A stretch of 64,000 nt of DNA, taken from the NCBI GenBank assembly GCA_003508835.1, contig PUFA01000143.1:4427501-4491500 (forward strand), given 5' to 3'. The position numbers and the translations under genes are program-made. This DNA is from Eonycteris spelaea. Taxonomy: Eukaryota > Chordata > Mammalia > Chiroptera > Pteropodidae. Of the stretch, positions 1-10,500 are shown one piece after another (the first letter of the stretch is position 1; each line of letters opens with the position of its first letter). The notes beneath the pieces were generated by a model. It saw nothing but the letters and a program-made list of their open reading frames with translations, did not search any database and was not told the origin of the DNA.

Positions 1-796
1 ATGGCTCTCATCAATAAATCAAAAAACAACAAGTGTTGACAAGAATGTAGAGAAATAAGAACCCTTGTACATTGTTGATGAGATTGCAAATTGGTAGAGC
101 CACTGTGGAAAACGATGTAGAGGTTACTCAAAAAAGTAAAAAGAAAACTACCTTATGACTCAGCAATTCCACTTTTGGGTATTTATTTGAAGAAAACTAA
201 AACACTAATTTGAAAAGCTATAGGCACCCGTGTGTTCACTGCAGCGCTATTTACAGTACCTAAGATATTGAAGCAACATAAATGCCCCTCAGCAGACAAC
301 TGGATAAAGAAGATATGGTCCATAAATACAATGGAATATTACTCAGGCATAAAAATGAAATATTATCATTCACAATAACATGGATGGATCTAGAGGGTAT
401 TATGCTAAATAAAATAAGTCAGACTGAGAAAGACAAATACCATATGATCTCACTTATATGTGGGATCTAAGGAACAAAATAAATGAACAAACAAAATGAA
501 AACAGACTCAGATACAGAGAACAAATGTGATTTTCAGAAGGGATGGGATTGGGGAACTGGATGAAAATGGTGAAGAGTTTAAGAAGTACAAATTGGCAGT
601 TACAAAATAGTGATGGGGATGGGGAGTGCAGCATAGGGAATATAATCAATAATATTGCGATAACTCTGTATAATGCCAGGTGGGTACTAGACTAATTAGG
701 GCGATCACTTTGTAAAGTGTATAAATGTTTAACCATTATGTTGTACCCCTGAAACTAATATAATATTCAATATAAACTCTAATTTTAAAAAAGACT
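1..796 (+). mobile_element. L1 3' end (end of ORF2 plus 3' UTR), sense
   Basis: The stretch has the familiar order of an old mammalian L1 3' end: a GTTGACAAGAATGTAGAG-type segment, then an 'aatggaatattactcaggcat' block, then 'aacatggatgga', then a 'atatgtgggatct' block. It ends in an A-rich tail near 780-795. The element enters from outside the window, so its 5' part is not visible. Stops break every reading frame, so it is dead. Family placement below L1 level is not possible by eye. Confidence 0.9.
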
Positions 797-1858
797 CTAT
801 TGCTCACAGGGTTATCCTGAATACTGACTATTAGTAGAGTGCTGGCATCATGCCTAAAACAGGATATGTATCCAGTATTTGTTATTGCTCTTTTTTTGTA
901 GTCATTCTCTCAGACCTGCTTCCAGGCAAAGGTAAGATAAGGAATAACTGTACATGTTTTCTCCTCCAATTCACACTTATCCATCAGATTTTGGTCTATA
1001 CAGTTGAGGAAAGGTTAGGATTCAGGATGCTTCATTAACCATTTTGTAGGACCAAGAACATAGAGGCTCAAATACCCTACTTAATAACTTCCACTGAATT
1101 CTTCCATAAGACAAGGCATTTCACTAGGTTGTTGGAGGATCTGAGGAACAGTAATCTTCTGGCTGTGTTAGGTTTCATTGTAAAATAAATTATGTCATAA
1201 ACCATCTCTAGGAAAAAGATACTCAAGCAAGAAGTGAACTTCTGCTGATAGTGATCCTGAAAAGGGTGGTTATATGACTAGATGTAGTTTCTTGCCCTTT
1301 GAGACTACCTGAAAATGGTTATTATTTATTTAAGAAATACATTAAATATACTTCTGCATTTAAATATCCCTGTTCCAATATCTATATCTGTCTGAAAGGA
1401 GTATAACTAACTAAAACCATTATGACATTCAAGGTGATAAATTAATTTTTTACTGGGAAACAAGCATTTTTCTTCTGAACAAAGGAATTCACTCAAAATG
1501 AAATTGGAGATAATCTTAAGTGATTTTTGAGTTTAAAGAGGAATTTACCTGTTTACATATAAGTTGAACATCAAAATACTCTAGGTTATGCCCTTGTAAG
1601 TGTCCCATCTATACTTCATATTTGTAAATATGAATGGGTTAAGCAGCATCCTTCTGAGGTGCTACCAATTGCCTCATCTATTCTCTGTTGCTTCAGGTAT
1701 GTTACTAAATATATATGATATACTTTGTTCCTCATTCAGTGACAAGCCTCTCATTCATATTTACATCACCTTCACTACCTAGCATTGTATACAAAGTAGG
1801 TTCACTGAATTAAATTAAAAGCCTTTTGATTTTCATTTTACATTACTTTAAGCAATAA
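797..1858. other. no recognisable gene or repeat
   Basis: AT-rich sequence with only short chance reading frames. I see no splice-flanked exon, no RNA gene and no repeat that I can name. Confidence 0.6.
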
Positions 1859-2215
1859 ATACTTTGGGAGATCCTACTATGTGCCAGCTGCCATTCCAAG
1901 CCCAGGAGCTCACAACCTACATAGGGAGATAAACAGGGACATGATGGTTTATAGTGCACAGTAAGGCATGCTATGTCATCATCATTAATAATAGCAATGA
2001 TTTTCTAGAAAATAGGAAAAGGCTCACAGGCAGAATAGACCTGGGATTGGGGCATCTCATCAGGGCCAAGCTGGAAAGCAAGATATGCACATGACAGGAT
2101 ACAAGGGGCTTTAGAGGAGCACAGCAGCAAGCAGGAAGGGCCTGGAATGTGGACTGTGGAAGGTCTGGTAGGCCAGCTTGGGGAGTCTCAACTTTGTTCT
2201 ATGAGTAATGGATGA
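1859..2215. repeat. possible old LINE-2-like fragment
   Basis: It begins with a 'cctactatgtgccag' phrase, which is typical of L2- or MIR-related repeats, and continues with a G-rich 'aggaagggcctggaatgtgg' section. The match is short and diverged, so the family is uncertain. Confidence 0.35.
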
Positions 2216-4384
2216 TTTTTAAGATTTTGTTCCCAAATCGATTAAATCTACGTTTAAGAAGAAACTCAGTCACAAGGAATAATTACAAGGGAGAAAACCT
2301 CCTCTTTATTTGAAAAGACATGGAAACAAAGCTACAGTGTCCTTAGGCTAATTTTGGGGGGTATCCTACTGGACATCCCCTTCAAACATGCCATCTAGCA
2401 GATGATACATGCAGTCAAAGTGACATTACAGGGTGCAGGTGAGTGTGTGTGAGGGATCCACCTCCTCTGAGGTTCTTCAAACCATTCTTACTGGACAAGG
2501 CGGAAAGCCAAGAATCAAAAGGAATCCACTCTTCTAAAGCCTTTGTGTTTCCTGCTCAGTGGGGGTTTGGAAAACAAGCAACTATGGTGAGGCATGGTGA
2601 GGGCTCAGCTGCACCAGGAGACTGCAAAAGGACGCCTATGTCAGGCCATACTGTCTAGCCAGTATGGCCAGAGAGAGGGCCCTCAGGATGCCGGACAATA
2701 CTGGGAAGGAAAAGGAGGGAATCCTTGACCTTGGGCCAGAGCGGGGCTATAGACCACTGAACCCTGGGTGTCCGAACAGGTCTCAAGAAGAAAAAAAAAA
2801 TCTTGGAAGCTGACAAGGCAGCAAGTGAAAACAAAAGAATCTATCTGGTAGGAAATAGGTCAAAACATAGAGAAATTTTTTTTGTTTTGGTAGATAAAAT
2901 AAGCAATAGAAAACTGAACTCAGGTCAAGAGAGCACGATAGCCTTCCCTCATAACTGAGAGCAGACAAAGGAGGAAATATGTTGGAGACATGTATAAAAA
3001 GCAGCTATTTTGAAGAAAATGATCTTCAACCCAAAATGGCTCTTTTTCTGCATAAAAGATGGCATCTTCGTGTAATCTTGAACAGACTAACCAAATCCAT
3101 TATGATAAAAAATACCCAGGGAAACATTGGGTTTTGACCCCAAAGTCAAGCCTGTAGAGAGCTCTGTAGTTTCTTAGTGCAGATCCCTGATGTAAGGCTG
3201 GGGGCTCACAAGTTATCTTACTTAAGTGGATTCCCTTGCTGAGTAAGTCACGCACCAAGTTTACATATGGCTTTGTGCTCTGCAGGCCAAAACCTAAATC
3301 AGAGCAAACTCAGATAGAAAAGCAGCCTCACTCAGAAAACCTGAGTCGTTCCTCACTCAGCCTCAGGTCACCCCAATGGTTGCAGGACTATTGAGTCTGA
3401 AAAAACAAACCTTGGACCAGTAGGATTTTCTGTATGCTTTGGAGTCACTATACAAAAAACATTTTTGCTAGCAGTAATTCATTGAATGTTTTATGAATGC
3501 ACTTACTAACTACTGAGAGGGCTTAGAAACAACTGTCAGAAAGGCTTTGTGCCCTTCCATGTGATCTATGTATTTTCAGAAATGGAGTGGTCTCCTCATT
3601 GGGTGAATTCTCTCTTATTTCATTTCACATGATTCTCCTACAGGGTGGCCAGAAGGGATTTCCCAGCAGGGGTCATTGCATCAGAAGATCCTTAGGAACT
3701 GAACACTTCATGACTTTTGCTTCCTTGGAAGATTTTTTTCCCCTAAATAAACAACCATCTTCATTCCAACAGCAGGATCTAGCCATAATATTGGCCACTT
3801 TGTATATAAAGCCCAGTAGAGCATGCACCATTTGACCTGTCTCATAGGGGTAGACAAATGAAGCTTTCACATAGGCAAGTGATTTAGAGGACCAATGTAG
3901 TGATACAGAGCAGTCCTGGCAAAAGACACAGGTATTGGAACAAAGGGTCATTTGAGAGTCATAGTGATAGGTCGTTATCATGGTAAGAGAGCTGCAGGGC
4001 TTTCTGCCACTATTTAACTATGTACTAGCCCAAGCAAAAAGTAGTTTTTGTGGCATCTCGAAAAAATGAGATATGGCATCAGTCCTGGCTTAGGTTATGT
4101 CCTTCCTTTAGATCAGGAGTACATCTCATCCCATTTTCCTGGTGCTCATATGCTCCACTCTGTTACACACTTCCCTTTGGAGATGGAGCCTCACCCATGC
4201 ATGGACCCTCAACACAGATCACAGAGCACAGTAGTGGGATATCTCACTAATGTTGAAAGCACTAGTCACATTCTAAAGAAAAGTGATAAACTTTCTAAGA
4301 GATAGCTCAATACCTGTTCTGGGACAATTAGTCACCACTCACTTCCAGCCTAAGGAGAGGTTCCAGACAGGGATTTCATTAAAT
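2216..4384. other. no recognisable gene; mostly anonymous sequence
   Basis: No recognisable gene. The longest open frame is 102 codons on the minus strand (3673-3981). It has no splice sites, initiation context or family resemblance that I can defend. Part of 3580-4320 might be very old ERV interior, but I could not confirm a motif. Confidence 0.5.
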
Positions 4385-6184
4385 TAACCATTTATGCATA
4401 AACAATTCAGTGGCATTTACCATATTGACAATGTTGTACAACCACCATTTCTATCTAATTCCAAAGCATTTTTATCACTTCTAAGTAAAATCTCTGGTGC
4501 AGGAAGCAAATTTCTTTCTATTTTCCCCTGCCCCTAGTTCCTGAAAACCACCAATTTGAATTCTGTCTCTGTGAATTTATCTATTCTTCATAGTTCATAT
4601 TTCATACACTATATAACCTTTTGTATCTGAATTATTTCACTTAGAATAATGTTTTGAGGTAAATCTACATTATAGCAGTACTCCATTCCTTTTTATGGCT
4701 TAATAATAATTTCATTATATGGAGAGAGACCTAATTTGTTTATCCATCTGTCCATTGGTGGAGAGTTGAGCTGTTTCCAGCTGTTGTGAATAGTGCTGCT
4801 ATGGACATGCATGTATGTATACTTGTTTGAGTACCTGTTTTCAATGCTTTGGGGTATATACCTATGAGTAGAATTGTGTGGTCGCATGATAATACTATGT
4901 TTAACCTTTTGAAGAACTACCACACTGTTTTCTGCAGATATTGTATCATTTTACATTTCTAGCACCAATTTACAAGGGTTCTAATTTCTCCACATTTTTG
5001 CCAACACTTGTTTATTCCATTTTTTAAATTATTGCCATCCTAACGGGTGTGAATGGTACCTCATTGTGGTTTTAATTTGCATTTCCCTAATAACCAATAA
5101 TGTTGAGCATATTTTCATGTGTTTGTTGGCCATTCATGTTTCCTTTGGAGAAAGTCTTGACCATTTTTTTGCATTGGATTTTTGTTTTTTGTTGTTATGT
5201 TGTAAGAACTCTTTATATATTCTGGATACTAGGCCCTTATCAGATATATGATTTCCAAATATCTTCTCCCACTCTTTGCTTTTCTTGATACTCTTTTGTT
5301 GTCTCATTTGTTTTTCATTTGTATAAAGTTCAATTTATCAACTTTTTTGTATGTTGCTTATGCTTTTAGTTTCATAGCTAAGAATCCATTATCAAATTCA
5401 AGGTCCTGAAGATTTATTCCTATGTATTCTTCAAAGAGTTTTATGGGTTTAGTTTTTATTTTTAGATAATTCATCTATTTTGAGTTAAGTTTTATAGATG
5501 GTGTCAGGTTGGGGTCCAACTTCTTTTCTTTGCATATGGATAACCAGTTGTTCCAATATCATTTGTTGAACAGATTATTCTTTTCCCATTGAGTGGTTTT
5601 GACACCCTTTTCAAAAATCAGTTGACCACAAATTTACAGGCTTATTTCTCAACTCTCAACTTTGTATATCAGCACCACACTCTTTTGTAGTTTGTAGTAA
5701 CCTTTTAAATGAGGAAGTGTGAGTTATCTGATTTTGTTTTCACTTTTCAAGATTGAAAGGACCCCTTTCAATTTCATATGAACTTTAGGATTGGCATTTA
5801 CATTCTGGCAAAAAAGGTCATTGGAATTTTAATAGAGAAAGTATTGAATCTGAAGACCGATTTGAATAAAATTAACATCTTAACAATACTGTCTTCTAAT
5901 CCATAAACATAGGATGTCTTTTCATTTATTTGTCTTCTTTGACTTTTTTCAGCAATGCCTTATAATTTTCAGTGGAGAAATCTTTTGCCTACTTAGTTAA
6001 ATTTATTCCTAGGTATTAATTCTTCCAGATACTATTATAAATAAAATAATTTTCTTAATTTCCTTTTTGGATTATTTATTGCTGGAGTATAAAAACACAA
6101 CTAAATTTTTGTTTGTTGTTATTACTCCCTGAAATGTTGTTGAACTCCTTTATTGGCTCAAGAATCTTTCTTGTAGTTTCTTAA

Positions 6185-6225
<41 letters not shown>

Positions 6226-6893
6226 CACACACCTGTATGAATATACATATGTGTGTGTGAGTATATATAAATATATATATATACATGTTATCTGAAAATA
6301 GAGATAGTTTTACTTCTTCCTTTTTAGTGTGGAGATCTGTTTTTCCCTAATTACCCTGGCTAGATTTCCAAAACAATGTTAAATAGCAATGTTAATAGTG
6401 GACATGATTGCATTTTCCTAATCTTAGGGGGAAAGTTTTCAGTCTTTCACCATTGAGTGTGGTGTTAGCTACAAATTTTTCAAAAATGTCCTTTACATTT
6501 TTGAGGAAGTTTCCATTTATTCTTATTTTGATGAGGATTTCTATCATGAAAGAATGCAGAACTGTGTGCTTTATTCATTTTGTTAATATTCAGCTTTTGA
6601 AATGAGGAGTTTAATCTGTCTGAATTTAATATAATTAAATATGGGAAGGAAGGAATAATTGATAAGGAAGAATTTCCTTCTGACATTTTTGTATTTGTAA
6701 TTCTTTTCCTTCTAGTCCCTAATTTTCATTTACTGTCTTCTTTTGTATTTAGTTTTTTTTTGTAGTGACCATTTTGATTTCCTCCTCATCTTCTTTTGTG
6801 TATATTTTTAAAAGTTACTTTCTTTTGAGTTAAAATGGAGATTACACTTAACATTCTAAATGTATAACAACCTAGTGTGAATTGATACCAACT
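4385..6893 (-). mobile_element. L1, antisense, 3' UTR to ORF2, with internal ORF2 loss
   Basis: Read on the minus strand, this is an L1 3' UTR preceded by the ORF2 C-terminal part. The plus strand shows the complementary landmarks in order: 'caattcagtgg', 'tttatccatctgtccattgg', 'gttgtgaatagtgctgct', 'cctaggtatta'. Around 6590-6610 the match jumps from ORF2 C-terminal sequence to the ORF2 N-terminal/ORF1-ORF2 linker ('gagtttaatctgtctgaattt'), so the middle of ORF2 is missing. The element ends where the RPSA pseudogene begins. No open frame longer than about 70 codons survives. Confidence 0.85.
6186..6223. repeat. (CA)n microsatellite
   Basis: An uninterrupted CA dinucleotide run of about 38 bases inside the antisense L1, followed by a short (TA)n-rich patch near 6265-6283. 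Confidence 0.97.
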
Positions 6894-8041
6894 CAACCTC
6901 ACTAGCAGCCACCCCCTCAGATCTACTGAGTGAGCTCCTTTATTGTTGGAAGGGATGACAGTGTCCACACAGTGCAGATGAGAGTCTGTTTATACCAGCG
7001 GTCCCAAACCCTTTAACACTGGGAAATAGTTTTGTGGATGACAATTTTTCTATGGATAGGAGTGGAGGAGAATGATTTTGGGATGATTCAAGTGCATTAC
7101 ATTTATTGTGCACTTTATTTCTATTATTATATTGTAATATATAATGAAATAATTTTACAACTCACCATAATGCAGAATCAGATGCCACCAGATGCAGCTA
7201 TACAATTGAAGTACATCAGCTCACTTGCTACTGTAAAGCCTGCCACCAGATACAACTTAATTGTCACTTGCCACTCATTGATTTATTATGGTCTCTGCGC
7301 AGTTGACTTCTCTGCTAATGTTAATCTTTTGCTAATGTTAATGCTTTTGCAGATTCTCTTGGCACTAGCATCATTGCCTCAGCTCCACCTCAGATCATCA
7401 GACATTAGATTCTCATAAGGAGTGCACAACCCGAGGTGGAGCTGAGGCTGAGGTGGTGATGCTAGCCCTGGGGAATGGCTGCAAATACAGATGAAACTTC
7501 CTCTCTTGCCTGCCACTCACCTTCAGCTTTGCGGCTCGGTTCCTAACAGGATACAGGTCCATGGCCTAGGGGTTGGAGACCCCTGTGTTACACAGAGGGA
7601 TGGTAGGCAGGTTAACACAAGATGCCTCTGTGAGAGGCTGGTGGACGGCCCTGGGATCTGTAACCACTGGAAGTCTCTGCTCCAGAAAGTCTGCCTGGAT
7701 CTTGTTAGTGAAGTTCCCAAGAGTGAAGCAGCTAGCAATAGGAGTGGCTTCTGTGGCAGCAGTAAAATTCAGCTCAGCTCACTGGATGATATGACACTGA
7801 CATCAGCTGGGTTTTCAATGCCCACAATGACACAAGCTGCCAGCAGAATTCTTCTTCAAATTTATGATGCAGATGGCATCATATTTCCTTTTGTAGATGT
7901 ACTGTTTCATTTGGAAGTCATGGTTGGTGCAACCTAAGAGGATTCCTACTGAAAGGAATCTGAGGACATCCCCTCCTTCATTTGTAGAATGTCAAATGCA
8001 TTGGACATTGTGAAATTTTCTTTAAGTTATGTGGGAACCAA
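6894..8041 (-). pseudogene. RPSA: RPSA processed pseudogene, split by a DNA transposon
   Basis: An intronless copy of the mRNA for ribosomal protein SA (uS2; also the 37/67-kDa laminin receptor), which in its functional form is a component of the 40S subunit. On the minus strand the start codon lies at 8006-8008, preceded by a RPSA-like 5' UTR. The frame then runs, with indels and substitutions, through the uS2 core. Recognisable pieces include FTNKIQA, VVTDPRA, HQPLTEA and, beyond the inserted transposon (6996-7585), SNNKGAHSV near 6925-6960. The copy stops at about 6893, roughly mid-protein. The acidic C-terminal region, 3' UTR and poly(A) tail are absent, so its 3' end has been lost. Frameshifts, several stops and the 590-bp insertion make it non-functional. 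Absence of introns indicates L1-mediated retrocopying. Identification is by recognising the conserved protein segments and is firm; which parental locus gave rise to it cannot be told. Confidence 0.93.
6996..7585. mobile_element. non-autonomous hAT-type DNA transposon, about 590 bp
   Basis: The ends are inverted: the left end reads CAGCGGTCCCAAACCCTTT, and the right end reverse-complemented reads CAGGGGTCTCCAACCCC. The flanking 8-mers 6988-6995 and 7586-7593 are diverged copies of one RPSA-derived 8-mer, matching the 8-bp target duplication of hAT elements. The interior is non-coding. The sequence style resembles an old eutherian Charlie/Cheshire-type element, but I have not verified the family name. 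Confidence 0.85.
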
Positions 8042-8989
8042 AAATAAATAAATAAATGCTGGATGGACCACTCTCTGGGTAGCATGGAAAGCTGGCATGA
8101 GCTTCCAAGTGTGAGTGGAAGGTTTGGGGAGCATGGGGCAGAGAACTTTAACTCTGAGGTTTGACTTTTTTGGTCAATTCCAGTTATCAGCAATTTCTTG
8201 GATAAGAGTGTGAGAAGAATGAAGACATTGCCTAAGTAGTAGTTAGAATATGAAAGGTAGGATTATTTCTCCTGTTTAAGGAGGTTATTAAAATCCTTTG
8301 ATGGTTCTACTCTTTAGAAACTAAAGTCTAAATTCGAATCTGGTTTATAAGTTCAGTTTTCCAGCATGATTTCTCACCATAGCTCATTCCTCATAAGGAC
8401 TCTCATGCACTGCTGGTTAGTGTGCAAGTTGGATGGTCATTCTGGATAGGACCTAGTCCCCTTGAGCCAAATTAAGTATGAGATGTCTTGTTATCAGAAT
8501 GGTCTCCTTAGAAATCACTAGGTGAAGTGACATGTGTGAAAATACTCATTGCAGCTTGATGTGTAGGGCCAGGAAGCTGAAGCAACCTGGAGTAGATGGA
8601 AGGTGGTGCATGTAGACTACAGAAAATGAGTGCTGGTTAGAAGCAATGGACTCTGTGTTCATGTAGAGACAAGGATTGTCTGAAAAACAGTACTTGGTTA
8701 AAAAGCAAGAAATGTAATAAGATAAATTACACCATTCATTTACATAAATGGAAAATATATATACATAAAACCACAAAATACACTTTGTAAGAACAGACTT
8801 AAAGAAGAAATGCATTTTAAAGACATTGCCTTTGAAAGGTAAGGGAATGGAGTGGGGTATGGGATTCAATAAAATTGTAGGGGCCTTGCATGGACTAATG
8901 ATAATAATGTGCCAAGAACTGGGGAATATGATTAACTTAACTCTCTGCTTGGATGTTTAAAAAAATCAAAGCTTTTCTCTTGAGAAGTC
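8042..8989. other. no recognisable gene
   Basis: Single-copy-looking sequence with a short (AAAT)n run at about 8041-8056. No exon, RNA gene or repeat recognised. Confidence 0.55.
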
Positions 8990-9690
8990 TAATTTTTATA
9001 ACAGGTGTTGACGAGGATGTGGAGAAATTGGAATCTTTGTGCACTTTCGGTAAGAATGTAAAATAATGCAGCTGCAATGGAAAATAGTACAGCAGTTCCT
9101 CAAAAAGTTAAAAATGAATTACCATATGACCCAGTCTTCACATTTCTGGATATATGCTCACGAGAGTTGAAAGCAGAGTCTAGAAGAGATATTTGTACAT
9201 TCATGTTTATAGCAACATATTTACAATAGCTAAAATGTCAAAACAACTCAAGTAGCCATCAACAGATGAATGAATAAACAAAATATAGTTTATACATACA
9301 ATAGAATGTTATTCAGTCTTACAAAAGATGGACATTCTGACATATGCCACAACATGGATGAAACTTTTAATGTTAAATGGAATTAGACAGACACAGAAAT
9401 AAATACTATTTTTTTTATAATTCTACTTATATGAAATACTTAATGTAGTCAAAATAACTGAGACAGAAAGTAGACTAGTGGTTGGCCATGGTTGGGGGTA
9501 AGGGTATGAGGAGTTTTAGTTTAGTGGTTGTAGGAGCTCAATTTTACAAGATGAAAAGAGTTCTAGAAATGGATGTTGATGATGGCTGCACAGCAATATG
9601 AATGTACTTAACACCATTGAACTGTACACTTGAAATGGTAAATTTTATGTTATATGGATTGTACCACAATAAAAAAGAACTTGAAAATGA
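8990..9690 (+). mobile_element. L1 3' end, sense
   Basis: Begins with the 'caggtgttgacgaggatgtgg' landmark and continues through 'ccatatgacccag' and 'acaacatggatgaa'. It ends with 'gaactgtacacttgaaatgg', 'ttttatgttatatgg' and an AATAAAAAAG tail near 9670-9677. Truncated at its 5' end, with no coding capacity. Confidence 0.87.
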
Positions 9691-9921
9691 AGTCTCCTTA
9701 ACATGGATTAGTGGTTTTGTTACTGGTTTGTCACCGCTTGCTTTTGCAGACCAAACTCTCTCCAAGGCATCCTTCTCTCTCCACATCTTATCTCTTCCTG
9801 TACCAGGTCCTAGAAAATGACTGGTGGGTCCCTTTGCCCAAAATATTGTTCCTGTTCTTATCACCTGGGTAATTCATTCAGATCTCAGGCTCGACTCTGC
9901 TTCCATTTCCCACCTGCTTTC

Positions 9922-10200
9922 TGTCTTTGTGGTTTTAACTATATTAAGTATCTCAGAAGTAAAATTATAGAAAACAGTATTTGTTTCTGTGTCTGTCTTG
10001 TTTCATTTAACATTACATCTTCAAGTTTCATCCATGTTGTGGCATATGTCAGAATGTCCTTTTTAAAGACTGAATAGTATTACATTGTATGTATACATTA
10101 TATTTTGTTTATTCATTCATGTATTTATGGCCACTTGAGTTGTTTCAACATTTTAGCTATTGTGAATATGCTGTTGTAAGTAGATTTATCTCTTCAGCTA
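9922..10200 (-). mobile_element. L1 3' fragment, antisense
   Basis: The plus strand shows complementary L1 3' landmarks: 'tttcatccatgttgtggcat', 'ctgaatagtattacattgta', 'tagctattgtgaatatgctg'. It lies about 230 bp from the sense copy at 8990-9690, so the two form a long imperfect inverted repeat. Confidence 0.8.
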
Positions 10201-10371
10201 TTTGAATCCCTTGTTCCCATTGGAGTGTGCAGACAGCCTACATGCATTTTACTGTGGACAGACTCCAGCCCCTGCTGGAACCTCAAAGCAGGACTCCTGG
10301 TGGGAGATAGTAGGCATCCCCTGTCAAAGAAATGTTTTATTTTCTGAGGAAGCCCATACATTCAGCAGCTG

Positions 10372-10374
10372 CTA

Positions 10375-10430
<56 letters not shown>

Positions 10431-10446
10431 ACTACTGCTGCTGCTG

Positions 10447-10492
<46 letters not shown>

Positions 10493-10500
10493 GCTACTAC
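10372..10500. repeat. composite triplet repeat (CTG)n/(CTA)n
   Basis: After 'gctgctactgttg' comes an uninterrupted run of about 16 CTG units, then two CTA, four CTG, and about fifteen CTA units ending in 'cgctactactc'. Open frames of Cys/Tyr, Ala/Thr or Leu that cross it are trivial products of the repeat. Confidence 0.97.

Noticed and set aside
3673..3981. 102-codon minus-strand frame, possibly ERV gag
   Set aside because: Some Cys-rich content, but no CCHC, no LTR nearby and no motif that I could confirm.
7491..7937. 148-codon plus-strand frame
   Set aside because: It is the shadow of the RPSA pseudogene, which lies on the minus strand, and of the transposon end.
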